Of a DNA stretch of 64,000 bases, positions 48,283 to 59,673 are shown piece after piece (position 1 is the first letter of the stretch; each line of letters starts with the position of its first letter). The stretch comes from Viscum album (taxonomy: Eukaryota; Streptophyta; Magnoliopsida; Santalales; Viscaceae). A program made the translations under genes and the position numbers. The notes beneath the pieces were generated by a model that worked only from the letters and a program-made list of their open reading frames with translations, was not told the DNA's origin and did not search any database. Where the stretch lies: positions 46,546,605 to 46,610,604 of the forward strand of contig OY728160.1 in assembly GCA_963277665.1 (NCBI GenBank). The letters are read 5' to 3'.

Positions 48283-50910
48283 TGTATGACCCAAACTATT
48301 ATAAGTGAAATTTACCTTTTGATTTAATTAAATATATTATTTTGTAAAATGGATATAGAAAACACATGCACTCCATTTTTTTTATTATATTCAATTAGAT
48401 TTAAATAACCATTAAGTATTATTATTATTGATAATATAGTTTTTGAATAGTGATCACATGACTAATATAAATATAGAATTTTAACAAATTATTTTGACAT
48501 AGAAAAAGGAGGTGATAACCTCAACCAGTAGGATCATTCCCTATGAATCCCATTTATCAAAGATTCTAAGGGAGATGGAATTTCTTGGCTTTTCCCAAGA
48601 CCAATCGCAAGCTGAGATCCAATAACTTAAGCATGAGTGAATCCGTTTACAGGAGAAGTTCAAGCTCATCGAGATCACGACCCAAACCATGTTCACTGAA
48701 TGGCCCCATGAAATCCCCACCATCGCACACCTTAATCTTAGGGAGTATGTTGTAGTAATAAAGGTATATGTATCAATACCCTATCATTATGATTATGTAC
48801 ATTATTTTTTTATAGAATAATGAATATACTTCCATTTTATTATTATTTTTAAATCACAAATAGTATTTTTTGGTTAATATTCAAATTGAATTAAGAAAGA
48901 TATTTTGATGAATTAATAAATAATATTTTAATAAAATATTATTATTAAATTAATTTTATTAAATATAAATTATCATATAATTTTTATGAGGCCAAATGTA
49001 ATTTTTATTAAGGTTTAAAACTGTTTTTTTTAAAACCCATCAATTTTCAATAAATGTCGTTTATTATTTTAAAAGTGAAAATTGAAATATTTAAAAATTT
49101 ATTTGTATAAAATGAATATTATTTTTGGAATCAGGATGTCAAAATTATCCAATAGTTAATTTTTTCATAATTTTCTGAGACATTAAAATTTTTTAGTAAA
49201 AATTAAATACCATATAAATATATAGTGTGTTTTATGACATCATAATGGTCCAATAGTGATGTAATAAAAACTATAAAACGTATATTCATAAAAATATAAG
49301 TTTTACCTTTAAAATAATTTGATTTTAGATTTTTTTAATTATTTTATAAATCCTTAGATAATCCTCCAAAATGTATAATATATTTTATGATTTTAAGTTC
49401 ATTTATTTAATAATGTGACTCACCTCCACATAAGCAAGGTGAATATTTTAATATATTCGACCCATGGAATTATAAATTAATTTTTTACACTCATATTTGG
49501 AAAAAACCATGGGAAAAATGATAGGAAGGTTTGTTGTTTTGAATATTTAATTATATAGATTCCAAAACCTAAGTTTGTGAAATATTAAAAATTTCCCTCT
49601 CCTTTCCTATATAAACCCACCCAAGATCCCACTTATCTTCACTAAAAATACTTATATCAAATCTGTACTCTTTACTCCCCTCTCTGTAATCCTCCCAAGA
49701 CACCCCAAGCTCTCAAGAATCCCCTCTTCAATCTTTTGAAGTCACGCACTCAAGTAAGGGTTCTTTCTATTCTCATTTGTATCCAAGTTTCCTTATATTA
49801 TTACACCCTTTTATTTTCATTTAAAAATGATGGGGTATGTTTTATAACTTCCCCCATACTACCATTATTATTTTTTAATGATGAGATACCCCTTTTCTTT
49901 CATTAATCCCTCCCATGTACACCCATTACCATGTCGGAATTTCGTAAGAGTTATTTCATTTCTCCTCTTTCTTAAAGTTTATTTATTATGTTATGCCTTA
50001 TATTTATAAATTCCTTAAATTGGGACATGTATTTATATGAACCTATTAATATAAATTTCATATATATATATATATATGATGAGATACCTCTTTCTCTCTC
50101 ATCAACCCTTTTTATGAATTATTATATCACGCCGCTATGATGCCGAAATTACACCATGATTTTACATACCAAAATCATCATGTAGTGAATACCATACCCA
50201 TTCCTCTATCAGGGGTGTTCACATTTATAAACATATAAATTTTTATTTAGTACTTACATCTATGTATTCCAAACCCCTTGATTGTGGAATAAATTATGAT
50301 GATGAATGAATCTGTGCTTTATGATCTATGTGGTACACTTAAGCATGAGAATGAAATGAAAATAGCGAGCCCGCCCAGAATTATATAGCACTCCAATGAA
50401 TTTGGTAATATTTAGTATCATTATATGTCATGTTGGGATAGGGGTTTACTGTATTACTTTATGGTACTTTTTCCACTATGATGTCTTGGCAGTTTTTCCT
50501 TGACTTATGATGCAATGTTATAAGTTCTTTCCACATTTCCATGTTATGATTATCACGCTATATCATGCCTTTATGTTCATGTTTCTTTTATGCTCCATTT
50601 ATATGTCTATTTTATAACATTTATTGTCTTCCTCATGTTATTCCATGTTTATTCCCTTACTGGACTTTATAGCTCACCCCATTCTTATGTATGTCCTCAG
50701 GTTATCTCATGCAATGTTAAGTATGAAGGGATTTTGTGGTCATGTAAAGGATTTTTTTCAATAATGATGTTGTATTTCATTTTTTAAGTTGTTATGTAAT
50801 GTTTATATTTTCCCAATACACTAGACTTCTCGATATTTTGGGTTGTATTAAGTGTAATTTTATATCATTAAATCATGTATGAATGTAATAAAAATAACAG
50901 GGTTGTTATA
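48283..50910 (+). mobile_element. 5' LTR of gypsy fragment D, 2628 bp
   Basis: Starts TGTATGACCCAAACT and ends GGGTTGTTATA, followed by a primer site. It is an inverted relative of the element A LTR (7682-10517), matching over most of its length, including the block at 48540-48740 and the TATA box CTATATAAAC at 49607-49616. The block CCTTACTGGACTTTATAGCT at 50656-50675 is the family mark seen inverted in the other gypsy LTRs. No gene in it. Confidence 0.85.
49607..49616 (+). promoter_or_regulatory. LTR TATA box of fragment D
   Basis: CTATATAAAC followed by a CCCACCC and CTCC-rich stretch, as in the inverted LTR of element A. Confidence 0.55.
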
Positions 50911-50912
50911 AT

Positions 50913-50924
50913 TGGTATCAAAGG
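50913..50924 (+). other. Primer-binding site of fragment D
   Basis: TGGTATCAAAGG, two changes from the initiator-Met tRNA complement, 2 bp after the LTR. Confidence 0.8.
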
Positions 50925-51082
50925 AGAGTTTGGTTATTTTTTGGGATTAGGATAAAATCCTTAGGGATAATAATAAGTATAATAAAAAAATCCCTAAATC
51001 TTGGTGAGTATAGATTAACTGGTTTATCAAGAAAATACATCCCTATTTGGATACGAACAAGTGTATGTGGATTTGGACAGAG
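50925..51082 (+). mobile_element. Leader remnant of fragment D
   Basis: The 150 bp after the primer site match the inverted leader of element A (7450-7665), for example GTTTATCAAGAAAATACA. Similarity stops near 51080, where LTR sequence of element K starts. The gag-pol part and the 3' LTR of D are gone. Confidence 0.65.
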
Positions 51083-51837
51083 GGAACCAAAACATATCAT
51101 GCGCCATTTGTTTGTGTATATCTTAAGGCACAAAATAGAGATTTCATGTCATTATGTTAAGTAGTGGTAATATAAAATTGGTTGATATCATATGGTAGTG
51201 TTGTGAAAAGAATAATATGGTATGATTCACTCTAACACTCTATAATTGATTAGTGGTTGAATGATAATCATTATCACTTGGGTATTATTCCACATTGGCT
51301 ATCATAATTGTGAATGTTTCATATAATGAAATTTCAAGAGGATAAATTGGGAAAGGGTTAAGATTTATTGAAACTTGCTGACTTTTATTCGTAACTTATG
51401 AGTAAATTCATATACACTTAAGGAGAATCCTTGAGAGCTATAAATGGAGGAAATTTCTATAATATAGTGTTAGTTTTGAGCCAATCAAATCCACTACTAA
51501 TTATCTCATTACTAAAGCTCTCACTTTCTCCTCTGTCCTTTTCCGTCAAGTGGTACTGACATATTGTGGGTGTGGAGAAGAATCTTGCTCAAACATCAAG
51601 TGATTTAGATTCATCCCATGGATACACTATAGAGGATGAATTATTTCAACTACCTCTCATTTATCTTTATCATGAATTTTATAGAAGACTATTGATGTGT
51701 CCATCTATGGTGAACGATACATAAATTTTCTTCATTCTATATGTATAAATGGTTTCAATTTCATAGAATGGTCAATCTTGGTTTGTGGTTTTTAATTTCT
51801 TTCACTACTTAAAACAAGTTTTGTTTGATTCTTAACA
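51083..51837 (+). repeat. 3' LTR of element K
   Basis: Its first 260 bp match 40995-41248. It has a TATA box CTATAAATGG at 51438-51447, ends TTCTTAACA at 51837 and is followed by TTCCA, the duplication also found at 40890-40894. No coding region is left between the two K LTRs, only elements C and D. A copia origin is inferred from LTR style. Confidence 0.68.
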
Positions 51838-52312
51838 TTCCATCACCCATGATATCAATCCATAGTAGGTATAACATCCCTGAGAAATCACATACAAGTG
51901 GGAATCACATCCCGACTACATCAAGAGGGAATGGCATCCTTTACCATGGGAATAATAATAATAGAGGGAAAAACTTTTATAGTCTCGGTCTAAAACATAA
52001 GAGAGGGTATAAATTCCCACAAGAAACCATTCTCATATGGTCATATATTCCCCTTACATGGAATTGTTACATCATGGTTAGTATATCTCATTTCCAAGGG
52101 TAATAGAAAATAATCGTTCATAATTTTCCACCTCCATCATTAAAAAGTCCACATGGGCATTACATTCCATGACCTCGTAGACATTATGTTGTATAATAAA
52201 AAGCATCATGTCTTGGTCATATCATACCGTATGGTGGGAATAACATCCATCAGCATAAGAAACACAATATAAATGGTCCTTCCATCCCAAACGTAATCAT
52301 TAACAACAAAAA
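51838..52312 (-). mobile_element. 5' LTR of element H, second part
   Basis: Resumes after element K and matches 10750-11240 of the 3' LTR (for example CATTTCCAAGGGTAATAG). It is cut at 52312 by Cop2; the five A residues at 52308-52312 would be the Cop2 target duplication. An open stretch at 51825-52103 has no counterpart pattern of coding and is rejected. Confidence 0.75.
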
Positions 52313-54262
52313 TGTTGGACTCACCTATTTTGATAATCCCAAATCATGTTTAAATATTGATCATAATATATTAAGTCAGTCATTAATCTTTTTAATCTAT
52401 ATATACAATTATCCTATTCTCAAAAATGTATATTCTTAAGACTCATGACTTTGCTGCATCAACTTACAGTCCATATTTATCTAAATATAAGTTCATTGTT
52501 AAAGTATACTGGCAAGAGCTTTCTGATCATAGTCACTGTTATAACTCACTGTCACTCCAAGGCACTGATGCTAGAAGATCACTGATTGAAAATTTACAGT
52601 AACTGCTGGAAGCTACCAGTACAAGGTTATTGTCACAAGGTCATTGCTGTAACAAGGCTTCTGTTAGAAGACCACTATCAGACTCTTTCTTAAGTCTTCT
52701 GTTGAGAACATCTCTGTTCAAGCCTACAGTTGGAAAAGTTTAGTAGAAGGCTACCGCTGGACAACTCCTACTGTCGAGATAGTTGACTATTGCTCAAAGT
52801 CTACTGATAAGTAGTCACTGTTACAAAGAGTAAACAGCTACCGTTACAAGTCTACAGTCAAAGAGCCTACCGGTGAAGTTCACAGTTGAATAATCTACCG
52901 ATGAAGTCCACGGTTAAAAAGACCACAGTTGAAGTATACCGTGTGACATGCATCTGCTACCAGTCAAATGATATTCTATTCTTTCCTTTACCAATTTTAT
53001 TAATACTATTATAACGGTCATGTCTGGACAAATTAATGCACCTGATATTATTTAATGATATTTTCAGGGACATCAGGAAACAGTACGATGTATGAGGAAG
53101 ACCACACGTGGGTGAAGCATCTTTCCTGTCAGCCCCTGCTGAACCAAATCAAAAAGGCTGAACTGGAAGAGAGCACATATATATATATATGAGAAAGACA
53201 TTTAGATCCAAGTGATCGACATATGCATACAAAAACAAGAGAAGTGCCGTGGAGATATTGAATATACAGAGAACACTCATAAGATAGAGTCATACACAAT
53301 CTGAAGAAGAATCCTCAATCTCTCATTCAGAATAACATCAAGCTTCAAGAGGATCAATTGAAAGAATATTTTTCAAGCTGTTGTGGTGTGCTGAAAAGAG
53401 CTTAACATCCAAGAAGATGATCATCTCTACATCTGGAAGTCATAACCTGAAAGTTGCGACACTCTGTTTTGGAGTCAACTTGAAGAAAAGTACCAAAACT
53501 TCATCTCATTCATTCCAACGAGTCCAGAGCTGATCTTCCAACACAACAGAGCATTCTAAACTCATCCCCACTATCTTTATCTCTACTGTGTTTAATTACT
53601 TTACATTTGTGAATAGTGTGTATGTTACACACACTGACTCTTGTACTTGAACTGAGGGATACTGAAAATCCCCATTCTAAACTCTCTTTATTTTAGTTTC
53701 CCACATATAACTTGGAAGAAGCCTAGTGTGTCTTGGAAGTTTATTTTCCCACGTAGAACTGTGGTAGAGGTTGCAAAACCTAGACAGTTTGTGAAAGCTA
53801 TTGTAAAGCCCGATACAGGATGTGTATCACTTTTAATATAATTTATTGGTGGCAGGTGATCACCAAGTGGAAAGGACTAGGTCTTGTCTTAAGACTGAAA
53901 CTCTTGTTTAAATTTTTTGTGTTCATCTTTGATTTACTCTATTTAACATCTATCCGCTGTGCTTACATCAGCAAAAACATAAATCTATTTTTACATTCAC
54001 TCTGATAGTTAGTTCTAGTTAGTGTTTGTATCTGATCTATTTAGTAAACTTGTTTCAAAAGTAGAATTAGTTCTCATACTGACTCTACTGAGGAGTAATC
54101 AAACTTTGAGAAACCTGTTGAACAATAGATCACTTATATCTCTACTGCCTTAATTAATTGGGTCGTTTTAATTTGGGGGATTTTAATACTAAATGTTTTT
54201 AACAGAAATTTTTAATTGGAACTCAATTCACCCCCCCTCTTGAGTATCCACTCTGACCAACA
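52313..54262 (+). repeat. 5' LTR of Cop2, 1950 bp
   Basis: TGTTGGACTC...GACCAACA. The stretch 52480-52945 is dense in CACTGTTR- and CACAGTTGAA-type motifs separated by 10-20 bp. A TA-dinucleotide run at 53172-53190, four bases shorter than in the 3' LTR, precedes a leader-like region and could include the TATA box. Short open frames such as 53820-54005 are not genes. Confidence 0.92.
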
Positions 54263-54264
54263 TT

Positions 54265-54276
54265 TGGTATCATAGG
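54265..54276 (+). other. Primer-binding site of Cop2
   Basis: TGGTATCATAGG, 2 bp after the LTR; matches the first eight bases of the initiator-Met tRNA complement. Confidence 0.82.
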
Positions 54277-54406
54277 TTCATTATTATTTATAAAAGGTTT
54301 TCAGACCCTCTGTTTTTCAAACTGTGATTTTAGTTTTATCTTAAAGATCTTAAATTTCTGTTAGTCCTAAATTTTCTCTCTTTAATATATTTTCTAAAAT
54401 CTATTT

Positions 54407-55933
54407 ATGGACAATAGACTAGAAGGGGATTCTACAAATAGGCCACCTTTCTTTAATGGTGTGAATTATGCTCAATGGAAAATTAAAATGAAAATTCATT
54501 TGGAAAGTATTGGTTTTGATATTTGGTCTGCTATAGAATCAGAATATGAAATTCCCAAAACTACTAGATCTACCTGGAATGATGCTATAAAGTCGGACTA
54601 TAACAATAACTATAAATCTATGAATGATCTTTACTGCTATTTAGGAGATGAGGAATTTAACCGAATTTCTGCATGTAAAACAGCTCATGAAATCTGGGAC
54701 ACCTTGGTTGTTTCTCATGAAGGAACAACCAATGTGAAGGAAATGAGATTAAATACTTATACTATTAAATATGATAATTTCAAGATGAGACCTGATGAAC
54801 CCATTTCTGATATGTATCTTATGTTTAATGAGATTTTCAACACCATGAGTTCACTGGGAAAAGCTGTTCCAGAAAAGGAGCAGATCATGAGAATATTGAG
54901 ATGTTTTCCTGACATATGGAGAGGCACTTCTGTGTCTATCCGAGATTCATGTGACATCATCAAGATACCAGTTAAGGAGTTGATTTGTAAACTAATGATG
55001 TATGAAGAGGAATTGAAGGTGAAAAAAGAAGAAGATGATGAACCCAAAAGAAAATCTGTAGCATTCAAGTCTACTGCTTTAAAGAGAAAAGATAAGGAGA
55101 AAATACATGTACCTACTGAAAGTTCAACTAGTGAAGATTCAGATTCAGAAATTGATGAAGAAATGGCTCAAATAACCAAAAGATTTAAGAAGTTCTATAT
55201 TAAGAATAAGTTTTTCAGAAAACCAAACTACAAGGGTAAGTATGATCAACAAGGTAAGTGGAAGAAGGATTGGAAGAAATCTGACAAGGAAGATGATATA
55301 GTCTGCTATGAATGTAAGAGGAAAGGACACATCAAGGCTGACTGTATGAAGTTAAAATTCAAGAAGAAATATGATTATAAAGACAAGAAGTATAAGAAAT
55401 CCATGAAAGAAACCTGGAGTGCTTCGGAAGATAGCACAAGTGAATCAGAAGCTACTGACTCTGAAAAGAATCATGCCAACATGTGCTTCATGACTAACAT
55501 ATCCGAGGTACTTGTTTCCCCTATTCTAAATGATTATTATTCTGGAAATAACATTGATTCAGATAATGATGAAAATGTGTCTAAGGATGAACTGTTTGAA
55601 TATTGTAATATACTGGAAGATACCTTTAATGAACTAAAAGATAAATATAAATCTTTGAAGAAACAACATTCCTTGACTAGTAACATTAAAACCGATCTAA
55701 GTGTAGAAAAAGAAAAGAATGCTCAATTGTTGAAAGAGAATACCCAGCTCAAATTATCTAATGAAAAATTAAGAAAGGATATTGAGAAGTTCACTGCTGG
55801 TAGGGATACCTTGATACAGTTTCTAGGAAAACATATTGCTCCAAAATATATAACTGGTCTAGGATATCATCCTGGACAGAGACACATTAGCAAAAACCAA
55901 ATTTATTCCAAAATCTGGACAGTTCACTTCTAA
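54407..55933 (+). CDS. gag: Gag of Cop2, 508 codons, open
   Basis: Capsid and nucleocapsid protein of a copia element, forming the particle in which the RNA is copied. The start at 54407 is the first ATG after the primer site and opens the standard copia Gag N-terminus (PPFFNGVNYAQWKIKMKIHL, residues 13-32). The core with EIWDTLVVSHEGT and MYLMFNEIFNTM follows (about 95-150). A Lys/Glu-rich linker leads to the zinc knuckle CYECKRKGHIKADC (residues 300-313), then an acidic region and a coiled coil (about 400-470). No stop interrupts it. The last 20 residues look out of frame: the expected continuation into pol is found one frame over from about 55880, so the end is probably created by a frameshift. 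A pol frame elsewhere is broken, so the open state is notable. Confidence 0.93.
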   Translation: MDNRLEGDSTNRPPFFNGVNYAQWKIKMKIHLESIGFDIWSAIESEYEIPKTTRSTWNDAIKSDYNNNYKSMNDLYCYLGDEEFNRISACKTAHEIWDTLVVSHEGTTNVKEMRLNTYTIKYDNFKMRPDEPISDMYLMFNEIFNTMSSLGKAVPEKEQIMRILRCFPDIWRGTSVSIRDSCDIIKIPVKELICKLMMYEEELKVKKEEDDEPKRKSVAFKSTALKRKDKEKIHVPTESSTSEDSDSEIDEEMAQITKRFKKFYIKNKFFRKPNYKGKYDQQGKWKKDWKKSDKEDDIVCYECKRKGHIKADCMKLKFKKKYDYKDKKYKKSMKETWSASEDSTSESEATDSEKNHANMCFMTNISEVLVSPILNDYYSGNNIDSDNDENVSKDELFEYCNILEDTFNELKDKYKSLKKQHSLTSNIKTDLSVEKEKNAQLLKENTQLKLSNEKLRKDIEKFTAGRDTLIQFLGKHIAPKYITGLGYHPGQRHISKNQIYSKIWTVHF

Positions 55934-56430
55934 TTCTGGATCATCTCTTGAGAAACAATTTTCTAAAGGACCGAAAAAAGTATTTATGTCTCAAAATATG
56001 ATTGTTGATTTCAGAAAATCTATAAAGAAAATATGGGTTCCCAAAGTTTTATTGGCTAACCTTTCTGGACCCAAGAAGATTTGGGTACCAAAATTATCCT
56101 ATGTTTAATCTGTTTTGCAGGGAAGTTGCTTAAGGAGTTCCTGTAAGACCCTATGGTATTTGGACAGTGGATGTTCAAGACATATGACAGGAGACTATTC
56201 TTTCTTTAAGAGTCTAATTAAAGTTGATGGTGGGCATGTCACCTTTTGTGACAATGCAAAAGGAAAAATCATCGGCTTAGGCCAGATTGGTAACCCTAAT
56301 ACAATATTAATTTCTAAAGTACTTTTTGTTGATGGATTAAAGTATAATTTAATTAGCTATCTCAGTTATGTGATGATGGACTTAATGTTAAATTTGAAAA
56401 TGATTCATGCAATGTTTTTAATTCAAAAAA
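55880..56430 (+). pseudogene. Cop2 protease region
   Basis: In a frame shifted from gag, two linkers of the KKIWVPK type occur (about 56025 and 56077), a mark of Sirevirus Pol. The retroviral-type aspartic protease then starts with LWYLDSGCSRHMTGD, active-site DSG at about 56163, and continues to KVLFVDGLKYNLIS. A stop lies at 56106-56108. Near 56365 the reading moves to another frame by a small indel, after which the integrase prelude continues. Protease would cut the Gag-Pol polyprotein. Confidence 0.88.
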
Positions 56431-57304
56431 TGATTTAGTTTTCACTGCATATAAAAATGAGAATGTATATGTTGTTGATTTAAACTCTTTAGCCAAACAA
56501 AATGTTTCTTATTTAAATGATTTTCATAAAGAATCTTGGTTGTGGCATAGAAGATTAAGACACTGTAATGTGAACTCACTTAGGAAGCTGTCTAAGAAAT
56601 GTTTAGTTAGAGACCTACCTAAATTGGAATTCCCAATTGATAAAGTGTGTAATCCCTGTCAAAAGGGAAAACAACACAAAGTTTCTTTCAAACCAAAGAA
56701 AGAAGTTTCAACTTCTCAACCACTTGAGTTGGTTCACATGGATTTGTTTGGAACATAAATAGTTTCAAGTTTAAATGGGAAGCACTATGTTTATGTTCTT
56801 GTAGATGACTTTTCTAGGTATACTTGGGTATGATTTCTAGCTCACAAAAGTGAATATCGTTCCTACTTTTTCAAATATTCTAAGTCTGTAGAAAACCTTA
56901 GTGGACTTAAGATTAAAACCCTAAGAAGTGATCATGGCCATGAGTTTTAGAATCATGAGTTTGAATCCTACTGCTCGCATAATGGCTATAGTCACAATTT
57001 TTCTTCCCCTAGGACACCCCAACAAAATGGTGTTGTAGAAAGAAGAAATAGGACCCTTCAAGAAATTTCAAGGACTATGCTTAATGAGTATGACTTACCT
57101 ATTTATTTTTGGGATGAAGCTGTAAATACAGCTTGTTACATTATCAATAGAGTTTTAATTAGGCCTATTTTAAAAAGGACCCCTTATGAACTCTGGAATA
57201 ATAGGAGGCCTAAGGTTAATTACTTTAGAGTTTTTAGTTTCAAAGTCTTTATTCTTAATACTAAAGATAATATTGACAAATTTTCTCCCAAAAGTGATGA
57301 ATGA
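56431..57304 (+). pseudogene. Cop2 integrase
   Basis: Copia integrase, which joins the DNA copy to host DNA. The zinc-binding HHCC domain reads WHRRLRHCNVNSLRK with CNPCQKGKQHK after it (56540-56690). The DDE core follows: first Asp in VLVDDFSRYTWV (about 56797), second in TLRSDHGHEF (about 56924), Glu in PQQNGVVERRNRT (about 57019-57057). TACYIINR and PYELWNNRRPKVNYFRV follow. The catalytic residues are still readable. In-frame stops at 56756, 56831, 56948 and 57302 disable it; otherwise the frame is the same as the downstream RT. Confidence 0.9.
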
Positions 57305-58700
57305 ATTTTCCTGGGTTATTCTATTTCAAGTAAATCCTATAGAGTATTCAATAAGAAAAACAAATGTGTGGAAGAATCAGTCCATATCAAATTCGATGAG
57401 ACTGATCCACATGAGCCTGAAGCTTCTCTTGAAAATATTGAGGAAGATTTATCAAATTTGAACTTTAATGATAAAAATAGTGAATCCCCTATAAAAGTAT
57501 CCAGTTCTGGAAATTTTCTAGAATCTGCACCTACTGATTTTGAACCAACAGAAAACTATGAAGAATCTAGTTCAACCCTTCCTAGAGGTACTAGGACTCT
57601 TAAAAATCATCCTCTAGATGTTGTTGTGGGCGATTTGAATAGAAAAACACAAACTAGAGCTTCTCTAAGAAACCAGGTTGAACATCAAGCTTTTCTTTCA
57701 CAGCTTGAACCCAAAAATATTAATGATGCTATCAATGATGAATTTTGGGTAATGGCTATGCAAGAAGAACTGAATCAATTCGAAAGAAACAAAGTTTGGG
57801 AACTAGTGGAAAGACCCAAGGACAGCTTAACCATAGGCACTAAATGGGTATTTAGAAACAAAGTAGATGAGTCTGGGAATATAGTTAGAAATAAATCTAG
57901 GCTAGTTGCACAAGGATATAGTCAAGAAGATGGAATAGACTATGAGGAGACCTTTGCACATGTATCTAGACTATAAGCTATTAGGATACTACTTGCCTAT
58001 GAAACTCATCTAAATTTCAAACTTTATCAAATGGATGTTAAAAGTGCTTTTCTAAATGGGTACATAGTTGAGGATGTGTTTGTTGAACAACCTCCTGGTT
58101 TTACGAATCCCCATTTTTTCAATCATGTTTTCAAACTATCTAAAGATTTGTATGGCTTAAAACAAGCTCTAAGAGCATGGTATGATAGGCTCAGCTCTTT
58201 TCTTATTTCAAAAGGTTTTACCAAAAGGATAACTGATCCTACTCTTTTTATTAAATGGATTTATAAAGATGTTTTGATAGTACAAATTTATGTGGATGAT
58301 ATTATTTTTGGATCTTTTAAAAATTCATTATGTGTTGATTTTTCAAAAATAATGCAAAATGAGTTTGAAATGAGTTTAATGGGAGAACTCAAATTTTTCC
58401 TTGGATTTCAAATCTTTCAAAATAAAAATGGCATTGTTTTAAATCAAAGTAAATATATTAAGGACCTTTTAAAATGTTTTTCTTTGGATGGTAGTAAAGG
58501 TAGTGACACGCCTATGAGTACCACCTGTAAGTTGGATACAGATGAAGCTGGAGAACCAGTGGATCAAACCAACTACAGAGGTATGATAAGAATTTTACTA
58601 TATCTTACAGCTAGTAGACCTAACATCATGTTCAGTGTATGCATGTGTGCTCGCTTTCAAGCCAATCCAAAAGAGTCTCATTTAACTGATGTTAAAATAA
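57305..58700 (+). pseudogene. Cop2 reverse transcriptase
   Basis: Copia reverse transcriptase. After an acidic linker the domain starts near 57735 with FWVMAMQEELNQFERNKVWEL and TKWVFRNKVDESG. The palm has YQMDVKSAFLNGYI (58026), YGLKQALRAWYDRL and the catalytic YVDDIIFGS (58291-58317). A single stop at 57974-57976 interrupts the frame 50 bp ahead of the first palm Asp motif; on both sides the frame is open for over 600 bp. Confidence 0.92.
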
Positions 58701-59251
58701 TTTGTAAATATCTCAAACATACTCCCAACTTAGGATTATTTTATCCAGAAGGACAATCATTTGATTTTTTGAGTTATTCTGATGCTGATTTTTCCGGTTG
58801 CAAGTTAGATAGAAAAAACACCTCTAGGACATGTCACATTTTAGGCAAGTCACTAGTATCTTGGTGTAGCAAGAAGCAGAATTTTGTTGCATTATCTACT
58901 GCCGAAGCTGAGTACATAGCTGCTGGTAGTTGTTGTGCTCAAATTTTGTGGATGAAACACACTTTACTGGACTATGGATATCAATTCAAACATGTCTCTA
59001 TAAAATGTGACAATACAAGTGTTATTAACATTTCCAAAAATCTAGTATCTCATGCTAGGACAAAGCATATTGATGTGATACATCACTTTTTGAGGGATCA
59101 TTATCAAAAGGGTGATATTAATCTTGAATTCATTGGCACTGAACATCAATTGGCTGATATATTCACAAAACCTTTGAATTATGAGAGGTTAAATTACATC
59201 AAACATGAGTTAGGTAAGATTAATTTCAGCACAGTCGAACCTCACAGCTAA
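58701..59251 (+). pseudogene. Cop2 RNase H, intact domain at the end of pol
   Basis: RNase H with YSDADFSGCKLDRKNTSR (first Asp, about 58766), STAEAEYIAAGSC (Glu, about 58899), KCDNTSVINISKN and HARTKHIDVIHHFLRD, then QLADIFTKPL. All conserved acidic residues are visible and the domain shares its frame with the RT from 58031. The final codons up to the stop at 59249-59251 are formed by the first units of the 13-bp tandem array. The domain alone is intact, but pol as a whole is broken. Confidence 0.92.
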
Positions 59252-59463
59252 ACCTCACAGTCGAACCTCACAGCTAGACAGCACAGTCGAACCTCACAGC
59301 TATACCTCACAGTCGAACCTAACAGCTAGACCTCACAGTCGAACCTCACATCTATACCTCACAGTCGAACCTCACAGTTGACCCTCACAGTTGGACCTTA
59401 TTTTTATACCTCACTGTTGCACCTCACCGGTGTACCTCACTGATACATCTCACTGTTGATACC
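59230..59463. repeat. 13-bp tandem array at the end of Cop2 pol, 18 units
   Basis: Eighteen units of exactly 13 bp run without indels. The first twelve mostly alternate CACAGTCGAACCT with CACAGCTARACCT, giving a 26-bp higher-order unit; later units are more diverged (CACAGTTGGACCT, CACTGTTGCACCT). The array starts inside the last codons of pol and provides its stop codon. Related CACAGTTGAA motifs are scattered in both LTRs. Confidence 0.95.
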
Positions 59464-59673
59464 TCTCTGTTTGTTTTTGTTTTTGCGAGAATTCAAACCA
59501 TTTTTATTTCTTCTTCTTATTATTTCTATTTTATTTCATTTTAATCCCTAAATGATAACATCAAAGGCAATGAACATATCTCAATCCACATTCCTCTCTC
59601 AATCTTGAACCTTGCTCTCAAAATTCCTAAACCCTAACTCTTCACCTAAGCCCTCAAACCTCTCTCAATCTCT
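59464..59673 (+). other. Spacer between pol array and ORF3, no gene seen
   Basis: T-rich, then a CTCTCAATCT-type pyrimidine-rich stretch repeated at 59596-59675 directly ahead of the ORF3 start. It could hold a leader or splice acceptor for the third ORF, but I see no decisive signal. Confidence 0.4.

Noticed and set aside
51825..52103. 92-codon plus-strand ORF
   Set aside because: Antisense to element H, spans the K insertion edge, and the homologous LTR copy at 10750-11050 does not keep the frame.
54757..55330. Minus-strand ORFs opposite Cop2 gag
   Set aside because: Shadows of the gag gene, no motif of their own.
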